Of a stretch of DNA of 64,000 nucleotides, positions 1-11,800 are shown one piece after another. The DNA lies in the NCBI GenBank assembly GCA_036874045.1, contig CM072342.1, positions 4,486,501 to 4,550,500 of the forward strand, written 5' to 3'. Origin of the DNA: Cymodocea nodosa. Lineage: Eukaryota > Streptophyta > Magnoliopsida > Alismatales > Cymodoceaceae. Under the pieces are notes generated by a model. It searched no databases. It saw only the letters and a list, made by a program, of their open reading frames with translations, and was not told the DNA's origin. Every line of letters starts with the position of its first letter. The stretch's first letter is position 1. A program made the translations under genes and the position numbers.

Positions 1-2800
1 TTAGTATCCGAACTTATAAAAAAAATCTTCAATTGAAGACCGTTTTGTTTATTTTTCATTGAAAATGTTTGTTAGTTTCTTTAGTTAATTTGGAAAGTTT
101 AACAAAGATTACGATTATTGCTAGTATAGCGATTTCAGAATTTGGTGGCAAACCATGTTGGGTTCCATGTTTGGTGGTCATGAATGTCTATAATGTTAAG
201 AATACCTAAGCGTTTGTGGAAATGTCCAATGCAGTTTAAAGGATAACTTTTGTTATGGAATATAATGTAATTTTTTCTTCAACTATTTACAGAATGTTGG
301 TATTATTATTTAATTGATGTTCATGATAGGTCTTTGTTATAATTTGTTCTCCACGATTTTTCATGCTTATTCTTGTATTTAATTCAACTAGAAGAGTAAC
401 TTAATTTGAGGGGAGTCAACTTTCAATGATCTTGTTTTATTTTGCTTGTGAATGTTTACTCTCACGATGGTGGATTTTATTATTCTTTACCTAGACGATT
501 TGATAAAGTTGAATAACACTAGACTTGAAGATGTAACAGTTAAGGTCATTAATAATTGTTGGGCCTCTTGATAATGTCAACGGTTGATAAAATCTAAATT
601 GACTGAATCTTTTGAAATTCAATAGATAGATAATTTCCTTCTGCATTGTTCTCTATTTGAATAGAAATTTATGACTAGTAATGGTGAGAATGTATCTTCA
701 AATCATAACAGCAGTTCTCAGTGTGTAAAAGGAATGTTGAATTTTATAACTACATGATGCCAACCAAGAATTTGTTGATAATATTACATTTTAAAAATCA
801 TTATGAGATTTTGGTATTTCTTGGCATTCAATTTTATGATAAATGTTTAGGATATTTCTTGTATAAAATTAAATTGTTGTTGGAAAGTACTTGCAATTTG
901 TAGTGAAATAGGTTTAGATTGGTTGACTGTAATCTTAATGTTATCTTATTATATTAAAGTGTAATATTTGGTAATCAAATGGAAATTAATTATAAGTTTA
1001 AAGAATAAAATCGAGTGATGTCTCAAAGAATTTAATTTATTATATTCAAAATTTATAGTAGTAAAAATTCAAGTATTATAATATAAGGAATATAATTTAA
1101 TTACATTATATTACATGTTAATTACAATCAACTAAATGAGATCTCAGCTGAATGTTCAAGGGCATTTAAACATTCTCGTTATTTGTAAAGGGATAAAATG
1201 AGGCTAATTGTCTTTCAGAATGCCACGCCATGAATATATCACAGTGATTGGGGTAAAAGAAGGCATAAAAGCATTTATTCAAAGATGAGCAATGCTCATT
1301 CGACAAATCCAAGGTCTTTTATAAGCTCATCTGTCAAATACTGAATTGCAAAGTTTTGAGAGATTAATTTGTAGTTTTCATTCTTCGACTGTTAGTTTCG
1401 GTTGGATTTGTCTGCTATTTCTTTTTGAATGGAGCCTTTTTATTAAATCTAAATAACAAATGGTTCTCCATGGTGTTACATGATTGGGAGGTACAAATAC
1501 GGTAATACTTTTAACATTTGCTATTACGGTCATCGAAATAGATGGGAACTGAGAATAATCCTTGTATGAGTTGAAAAAATATTGGATGTAAGCTTACGAT
1601 TTATGTCTCAAATATAAAAGGATTAGTAGTTCCATATCAAGGTTATTTTACATGGCATTTTCATCCTTTTGCTTGAGACATTTATTGTAGAATTTTTTAG
1701 TATTACTACTTGGTGGACAAATTTATTTTGTAGGAAGTATTTTTCATTTGATTGATTAACTTCAATCGTAGATTTTTTGCTTTTACTTTTTTACCAATCA
1801 TTTTTCCTTTTGGATGTGTTGGCTTGCGAATTCAAGAAGCATGATTTGAATAGGTGATGCGTTTGTGTAGAATTAAATTGATACTTCAGTATAGTGAATT
1901 ATTTTCGAGTGAATGTCGTTGCAATGCGTATTCAACCTTGTAGTCATTTAATTGTTAAGGTGCTGGATCCATATCATTTGTTTATTATCACCATGCTCAT
2001 ATGCCTGTTCTAACTCTAAATGATGCAGCGTTGGCGAATCAAATATTGGACATGGAATGAAAGAAACGTGTTTGCTCGTGTGGGAAGCAAGTTTTAGTAA
2101 ACTATACACGTTACAAGAGGCTTAAAATGTTGATCGAGTCATTTCATTTCGTATATCACTACAAGTGGGTGCATACGATTGCTCTCTTGCTGGTAATCTA
2201 TCTATACGGGGAGTCGTGTCACGCTTGTGTTGTCGGACAATTTTCCATTGCTTTGAGTCCGTTATTATTACTTCATGGTACAAATATAACCGATCTTATT
2301 CCGTGCGATCAACTTAATCATTCCTTCGTTGACAACTGAGCGTCGTGAACGTGACTTTTAAATTATTTTTTAAGTAAATTTATGACACCATTATATTTTA
2401 ATATTTCAAATATTTGTATGTTAAAAATTTATATTTATACTGTAACATATTATGCTCAAATAGTCGACAATATCTTTTTTTTTTTAATTTATTTATGACA
2501 TTATTAATAATAATAAAAAAAGAAAAACTAAATTTTTGTAAATATAAATATTATAAAATGAAGAAATAAAAAAAATAAAAAATAATTATTAAAACACTTT
2601 AATTAAAAAAAAAATATTTTAATTTTAAATATTCTTGACTTTCTAAAACATATATTATAAATACTCTAAATTTTCTCAAAAATCTAAATTTAAAAAATTT
2701 AGATTTTCCATTTCTTATATTTTCGAAATTTCTAACTTACACAGATACCTTCTTAAGAATCAATTTACTGTTATTTCATGTAGATTTCTCAAGTAAACAA
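1..2800. other. AT-rich stretch without a recognisable gene
   Basis: T-rich sequence with many stops in all frames. The longest open stretch, 2127-2339 (+), encodes 70 residues with a hydrophobic N-terminal half, but I recognise no family and see no splice or promoter context for it. The last few hundred bases (about 2350-2800) are very AT-rich and lie downstream of the stop codon of the minus-strand gene ending at 2877, so they probably include its 3' UTR. Confidence 0.5.
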
Positions 2801-2876
2801 GGCTCGTTAGGTTGAAAGGCAACACAATTGCCGCTAACATTGCTTGGCAATTAGATTTCTTCTAAACCTTTATCGC

Positions 2877-5800
2877 CTAAAGAGATGTAGCTCCTGTAGA
2901 TTGGGCCCGTTCCCCAGCCCTTCGCCTTCGTTCTTCTCTCCTTTGAGCTCGCGAAGTACTCCTTGAATGCCCAACACGAACATTAGATTTAGCCACCTCA
3001 GAGCCTTCAGAAGGTCCAAAGATGCAGTCCAACGGATCGGCAACAACTCCTCCAAGCGCAACTTGCGCATCTCGGACTTGATTCATCTGAAAATAATAAT
3101 GGAACAACAAAAACGAAAATCATTTGCAATTTTTGTTTGAGGCAATTGAAACCTTATTTGTTGAAATCTATAATGATCGATGAAATTTGGCATTTTGGGT
3201 TTCAATAACAGCGATGACGTGGGAAAGAAATGAAAGAAAACTCATCATCTTCGAGTATAATATATATTGGTTATTAAGAGTTTGTTACGACAGTATTATG
3301 GACTTAGTTATAACTAATGGAAATATTTAGACTAATATAATCTATAATAGTTCAAGTTCCACCGGAAGACCGCGTTCATTTAAAAGAATTTGCTGTCATT
3401 ATACCTGTTTGCCACGAGGTATGAATTCATTGCGAGGCTTTGGATTGGAAGATGCAACAGAACCCTCTTCGTAGAAGTTTCGGAACCGCCACCTTGTGAA
3501 GGATCTATCAGGATGCGAGTCCGCAAAAACTTGCTCTGGGTACAGGAGCTTATACAGGTGCTTGCTAATAAATGATGATGGCCCGAAAGGTTCTTGATGC
3601 TTCCTTAACATTCTGCACAGAAAATGTTGGTTAAATGTTCCTTAAGCGATTCATCATGGCATTGCAAACTGCAGTCACAATATTCTACGAAAATATATAT
3701 TCATAAAATGAAGGCCAAGTTTTCGATATCTACATATTGGCCAACTCTCTCTGCATTCGACTCCCATCTGCTGCAATAACTGGCTCGAGGCAGGACCTTT
3801 GAGCCCATGTAATTCCAAATTCACCTCCAACGAAAAAAGCACCTGCATTGTTGACTTACTCAATTAATTGCGAATGCAAAGAGTGGACTAAGTGGAAACA
3901 TCAATCCATTTTTATATAAGATCATGCTGGCATTTATGCTATCAAGGTTTACTTGAATTGATTGAGCCTGTGGATAGTTTCCACTTAGGTTGCATTTGAT
4001 TTACTGTAATATTAATGTACAACAATAACAACAATAGGTGTCATTATCCCACTGTGAGGTTGGTTATATGAATTTTTACTTCCATATATTTCTATTTATC
4101 ATCAAATCTTCAGTTAAATTATATAAATTTAAATTTTTTTCTCATAATTCCTAACAAATAGTTTTAAGTCTTCTTTTAGTTTTTTTTTTTTTACACTAAT
4201 TAATTCTTTTCTCCGAACTAATACATCCCTTACCTCTTAAGAATATGATCAAAGCATCTAAATTGACTTTCACTTATTTTATCTTCAATTGGTACAACTT
4301 CCATTGTATTCTTAATAAAATTATTTTTTATTTTATCCCTTATAGTATTACTAATTTATTTAAGCATTTGTATTTTTACAACATTAACTTTTTGCACATA
4401 ATCATGGTTTATAGTCCAATATTTTGAACTATAAAATATAACCAAGTGAATGGAAATTTTATGAAATTTTCTTTTTAATTTTAAAGATATTCTTTTATCG
4501 CACAACACTTTAAAAGCATTTCTCTACTTCATCCTTCCATTTTAATCTTATAAATAACATCCTCTATTATTTCTCTATTGTCACTTATTATAGATCCTAA
4601 GTATTTAAAATTTTTACTTTTATGAATATTATGTCATCTAATTATATAACTTCATCATTATTTCTACCTTACTCTTCATAATTAGAACTAAATCCTAGTT
4701 TATTTTTGTTAACAAAAACCATGTCATTAATAAATAACATACACTAATATAGTAAGATATTTCTTCTTGAATTTCCTTAGTTATTTCGTTCATAATTAAG
4801 ACAAAAACAAATATAGACTTAAAGAGGACCTTTGGTGTAAAATATCTATTGGAAATTCCTTAATTTCTCTTATAATTTTAATAATAGTAATTGTTCTTTC
4901 ATACATCTTTTATAATATTAATACATCCTACAAGTACCTTTCTTTTAAAACTTACCACAATAGGTTTTTAGGTACTCTATTATAAACTTTTTCTAAATAG
5001 TTGACCTCCTATATAAGATTATGACTTGGATTGTTATTGGTGTTGTTATATTATTTCCTAAATTAATGAAAATATAATGAAGGTCTTTTTTTATCTCCAA
5101 AATTTTCTATTAGTTGTCTAAGTAATAGTTTTCATTGTCGACTTACTTAACATAAAAACTCAAATTAATTTTTTGTGATTTTAGCTACATGCCTTAATTT
5201 TTGTTTAATTACTTCTTCTTATAGTTTCATAGTATGATTCATTAAATCAATATCATGATAATTATTATAATTTTGTATATCTTCCCTGTTCTTAAATATA
5301 GGTATTAAAGAATTCTTTTTTCATTCATCTAACATCTTGTGTTTAAAACTGTATTAAAAATTTTCTTAGCTACTTAATCCTTATTGTAATCTTAATGAAA
5401 TATAATTAAATTACATCACATAATCAAATTACAAGATTTTATAATTAAATATAAAATAATTATAAAATTATCTAAATAATCAATTTTGTAATTTACACAA
5501 AAATAGTGTTACTGAGATCTGTATGCTTAAATGGATAAGTGGTAATATTATAGGGAATAAGCTAAAAAATAAAATTATTAAGAATAAATTTGGAATAAGC
5601 TAAAGGAATCATGTAATCGACTCCACATGGTGCAATTATGGCTTGGATTTAACTTACATAAATTTAAATCTCTTCTTACAATTCCTAACCAATTAGTTTT
5701 AGGCTTACCTTTACTTCTTTAATTTTTTTCATACTAATTAATCCTCTTCTCCTAAATAATGTATTTCTTGGTCTCCTAAGGATCATGACCAAACCACCTA

Positions 5801-8800
5801 AGTCAATTATTTCTTATCTTCAATTAGTGTAGCTCCTACTCTATTCTTAATAAAATCATTTTTTAGCTTATCCTTTATAATATTATCACTTATCTATCTT
5901 AACATATGCATCTCAACAACACTTAACTTTTTACATATGATAAGGCTTTCCAATTCAATATTCTGAGTTAAGAGTATAAATAAGTAAATAACAGTTTTAT
6001 AGAATTTTTCTTTAAATTTTAAGGGTATTCAATTATCACATAACACTCCAAAAATATTTCTCCACTTCATTCATTCTACTTTAATCCTATAAATAACATC
6101 TTTTATAATTTCAACAATGCTAGTTATTATAAACCTTAAACATTTAAAAGTCTTACTTAAATTATAGAGGATGCTATTGTTGTTATCATAGATGTCTAAA
6201 ACTTAAATTCAAATATTTCTAAATGTGTATTGTTAATTAATTTAGTTTGTCTTAAAATTTCATACTGAAATTCATAGTTTTAAATCTTTATTGTGAACTA
6301 CAATTTAACCAAACCACCACTAATATTTTTACCTGAATCCAACATGTTACCTTTGGGTTTCCCTTTGCATGAAAAAGTAAAAGAAAAAACCTAAGTTGGA
6401 AGAATGGGTATTTTGTTGGATAAATTTGAAAGGCTAGTGGGACGAAAAGCAAAGTGCCTCAGTTTGGGAGGGCATATTGTGCTCTTAAAGCTATCCTCGG
6501 CAATCTCCCATTGTTCATAAGCTTCCACTTGGGGTGGTTCAAACATTGGAGAAGAAATGTAGCCACTGGCTCTGGAAGGGGGACGACTGAAGGGCTACAT
6601 CTTACCAGTTGGAAGGAGCTATGCAAGCCAGTTACAAAAGGACTGGGCTTCCAGCAATTGGCATATGGAAAGTTCCCTCTGGGCTGATATAGTCAATAGC
6701 AAGTACAGGCCTGTTGAATTAGTAAAGAGTGTTCTACAGAGTGCACATGATTCTTCGTTTTGGAGGAATCTGCTGCAACCAAAAGGATTTCTGGGAAAAC
6801 TGCCAACATTCTCAGTTCAAGGTTGTTCTGGGAATCAGGGTTTTTTTTTTTTTTCTGGAAGGATAAATGGATGCACAATACACCTTGCTGGCACTTACAC
6901 TTTCAACAAATAAAGATGTGGTATTAGCTGAGGCAGCATTATATGGCTCCCAGGCAAATTACCTGGGATTTATCCCTAAAGAGGAATGTCGATGAGGAGA
7001 TTAATTTGATTAGTGATATTCTAGAGCTGCTTCCTTTGAAGCATTTTCTTGATCCCAACGGGAAAGATATGCAAAAGTTGAATGCAAACAACTAAGGTAT
7101 GTGTGAGTTACATATTTGGGTTAAACGGATAGATCCAATTAAAGATCCACTTAACCCTATTATGTTTATATGTACTTGTACCCTTCTAATTAAGAATAAA
7201 TCAGTTTTCTAAACCCTGTTTACACATGGTACCAAAGCAGGGTGCTTCAGACTCCACCTTATGCAAATCCTCCGTTGAATCCAACACACCTGACTCGCCT
7301 GTCTGTTGATCACGCATGCAAGTTCTCTGGTTAGTCATACATCAGGGTCACGTAGATGAACTCCTCCGTTGAATCCAACACACCTGACTCACCTGTCTGT
7401 TGATCACGCATGCAAGTTCTCTGGTTAGTCATACATCAGGGTCACGTAGATGAACACTGCACGTCCATTGTCACTGTCCGTCTGAGGAATACATGGTTCC
7501 AGTGCCACAAGTCTTGCCCATGTGCAAGGGGTGCCATCCACGAATGTCTTTTGTGCACCAACCCTTCTTGGTCAAGTGTTGATGTCAATTGTCCACTAAC
7601 CTTGTGATCAAGTGGTGTTAGGGGCTCTTGTCAGGGCAAGGGTTGCTAGCAGTGTTGTGAAAAGTTGGTTAAAAAAAAAAATTCAGAGATTGTTTATCTT
7701 TGAGAAGTGAAATGGTTGCCCCCATGAAGGAGTGTTTGATCAAAAACTTTATTCCCATCTTAGAGAAGCTAAATGGATCTAATTATATGTTATGAGCTTA
7801 AAGCTTTGAGATGATTGACATTGCTCACAAGCAAATCAAATATCTTATTGATAATCCCCCAGATGATAACACTAATACCTATGCTGATTGGTTAGCCAAT
7901 GATGCTGCCATTGTATCCTAGATGTTAGCTAGTATAGAACCCACAATAGCTCAAAGTGTCACTATGATGCATTCAACCAAGCAAATGTGGTTATCGTTAC
8001 AACAGATATTTGACTACAAAAAGAATGTGGCAAAAACCTTTCAAGGGCATGAACGCTTGTTTACTATTAGACAAGGAGACCAAATACTGCAAAAATATTA
8101 CAGTATTATTTGTGAGATTGTATAAGAACTTGAAGTTTATCAACCACACACCACCAATATTATGGTCAACCAACAGTATAGATAGGAACTTGCAATTGCT
8201 GCCTACCTAACTAGGTTGAATCTAGAAATCTCTACACAAGTTAGAGGACAAGTGTTGACTGTTGATCAACTATCAGACTACAAAACCTTTGCCAAGGTGT
8301 TGTAAGTGTTCACACACACCTCACCAACACATATTGAAGGATCTACTATGTTGGCTTAAGGTTGTGGTCATCATGGAGTTGGCCAAAGAAAAAATAGAGA
8401 CAGCAACATTAAATGTCGTCATTGTGGAAAATTAGAGCACAAGCAAGATAAATGTTGAGACAAACATGGTAAGCTAACATAGGCTAGGACAATCATTGAA
8501 TCTTCAAAGGATGCTCCAGTTGCTTTTAGGGGTGTCTCAAATAGGCCTCCTATGGTGCACATTTCACAAGTTAACTATGGACATTTCATGAGGTTACAAG
8601 TTGCTAATTCCTCAACCTCAATTGCTTTGACATCTACTTCAAATATGGGTATGACAATGGTAGCTACATAGGATAATTCTTGAATTATAAATTTAGGAGC
8701 CTCATAGCATCTAACAAGTAGTTCTAATATTTTTACTTACCTACATCATCTCCCAAACCTACGTAGTGTCATTGTTGCTGATGGCCACTCATGTTAAATT

Positions 8801-11800
8801 GCTGGAAGGGGTGTTGTTGAGGCTACTTCTAGAATTCGGCTTAACCACACTATTTATTCATGATATTTCTGTTAATCTTTTATCTATTAGTACTATTACT
8901 ATGCAACTTTTCTATTTTGTAACATTTTTTCCCTTCCATTGTACCTTTCAGGATTTATGGATGAAGATAAAGATTGATTTGGACCATAAGAAGGGCAATA
9001 GAGCCTACATTCTTATTCGTGATACACTTCCTAGAAGTCATATGGCTATTCTTACTTCTAATAAGTCGTCATTATTGTGGCATTATCGTTTAGATCACCC
9101 TCTTTACTGAAACTCAAGCAAGCTCTTCTGTGGGTTACAATCTTAAAGTTTCAATATGAGTCTTGTCAATTAGGGAAACATCATTAGGTGTTGTTTCCTT
9201 GTGTCTGTCTGACTTAAGTTATCACATGTTCGATTTAGTTCATTGTGATATTTAGAGATTGAGTCGTGTTCTTTCTATTTCAGGTCATAAGTACTATATT
9301 GTCTTTGTAGATGATTATTCCAAAGTCTATTAGGTGTATTTATTAAAGGATTGTTAGAATATGATTTCTATTATTAACAATTTCTTTATGGAAGTGAAAA
9401 CCTAATTTTTTGTTACACCAAAATATTTGCATACTAATAATGCCTTTGGGAGTTTGTGTGCTCAATTTCAAACTTTTTGTACTTCTCATGGTATTATTCA
9501 TCAAACTACTTGTATTCATACCTCTCAACAAAACGAGGTGACTAAGCATAAACATCATCATCTTCTAAATATTACTCGTACGTTGCTTCTACAAATGCAT
9601 GTTCCTAAATATGTGATCTAATGTCGTCCTTACTACTGCCTATTTTGTGAACCGTATGTCTTCCACCCTATTTAGTAGGGAAGTTCCCCTTCGTCGTCTT
9701 CATCTTGAGATGGAACTTTCTAGTATCCCCCTTAGAGTGTTTGAGTGTATGACTTATGTCCAAGATTTTATCCCTAACTTAGATAAACTTTCAATTCAAA
9801 CCATTAAATGTGTATTTATGGGTTATTTTCACACTCAGAAAAGGTTATAGATGCTATTGTCCCTCCATAAGACAATACAATACTTCTACTGATGTTACAT
9901 TTTTTAAAGATCAGCTATACTTCTTTACTAGCTCAAACCATCTTCCTAATACATCACCTAACCAATCTATCTCAGTGCCTAATTCTATTGAAATACTTGA
10001 TGTCTCTCCTGAAAGTCTATGCAATACCTTGTCTTCCGAGACTTCTAGTGATTCTCCTTGCCCTTTACAAGTGTATCAACAACATCAGTGGCCCTCTCAA
10101 GCTCCACCACTCACATCTCCTGATGCAAATCACATAAAACCATCAAAGCCACAAATTCCTACTACTTCATACCTGACTTTGTACCCATCACTTAATCATC
10201 AAATTTGTGTCCTATGATCATTTGTCTACTACCTATCATCCCTTTGCTCTAGTTGTTTCCTTTGAATCTATTCCCAATTCTTGTCAAGAGACTTTACAAC
10301 TATCATATTGAAAAGCAACGATGAATGAAGAAGTGGATGTCTTGCAATCTCATGATACTTGGGAGCTAGTTTCTTTACCTCAGGATGCAAATGTAGTCTC
10401 TTGTAAGTGGTTACTTACCATTAAGTGTAAACCTGATAGTTCAATTGACCATTACAAGGCACATTTGGTAGTTCGTGGATTTACACAAACATAAGGAGTT
10501 GACTACATCAAGACGCTCTCTAGTGGCCTAGCTCAATTCAATTCAAGTCCTTTCTATTATTGTCAATCAATAGTGGCCATTGCATTAGCCAGATGTTAAG
10601 AATGTCTTTCTTTATAGTGATCTTAATAATGAAGTATATATAGTGCAACCTCCTAGGTATGTTGCTCAATGGGAGTCTTAAGCATGTTGCCTCAAGAAAG
10701 TAATATATGCCTTGAAACAAAGCTCCCAAGTATGGTTTGACAAACTTAGCCAAGTGTTGTTTCAAGGAAACTTTCGACATTGTGTGGTAGATCATTCTAT
10801 TTTCATCCATTAGACAAATTGTGGTTATGTTATTCTTGTTGTTTATGTTGATGATATTCTTCTTACTAAGAGCAATGTCATTGATATTGACAGGACTAAA
10901 GATCATCTTGCAACTACTTTTGCAATCAAAGACATAAGAAGACCAATATATTTTCTCACAATAGAGTTTGTCTACTTTAAAGGCAAGATATTGTTGTCCT
11001 AAAGAAAGTATTCATTAGATCTTCTCACTAAAACAAATTATTTAAGGTGCAAGACAAAGGCAACTCCGATTGAACAAAATCCACACTTCTGGGATACAAC
11101 CTCAATGAAGTTGGATAATCCAAAACAATATAGAAAACTAATAGACAAGTTGATCTATCTTACTATTACAAGACCCAATATTAGATACATGATTAGCCTA
11201 TTAAGCCAATTCATGTGTGAGCCCTAGCAAGTCCACTAGATAGCGATACAAAGGATACTTGCTTACATTAAAGGAACTCCTGAAAAAGTCCTTCCATATC
11301 AAGCTAACAAACACCTAAAAATAAAAGCCTATGCTGAGGTCATATATGTTGGAGACAAGATAGATCAAAAATCAACGTCAGAGTATCTCACTTTAGGGGA
11401 ATCTTGTCACTTGACGAAGCAAGAAACGAAATGTTATTTCTTGCTCTAGTGTTGAATCTAAGTATCAATCAATGAGAGAGACTAGATGTGAAATGGTGTG
11501 GCTTAGGTCTCTTTTCAAAGAATTTAGTATATTTGTAGTTGAGCTGATGCTGATGTACTATGACAATTAAGTAGCGATCCACATTGTCAAGAATGAAACT
11601 TTTCATGAACGGACAAAACACATTGAAGTGGACTATCATTACATTTGAGATTTAGTACTCAAAGGACTCATTTGCATACCATACATTCCATCCTAAAAAG
11701 AGTTAGCAAACATCCTTACAAAGCTAGGAATGATAAATATATATATATTCTCCAACTTGAGGGAGAGTATGAGTTAGCATATTTGGGTTAAATGAATAGA

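Noticed and set aside
2127-2339. 70-codon open frame with hydrophobic half
   Set aside because: No family resemblance, no nearby splice or promoter evidence; expected by chance in T-rich sequence.
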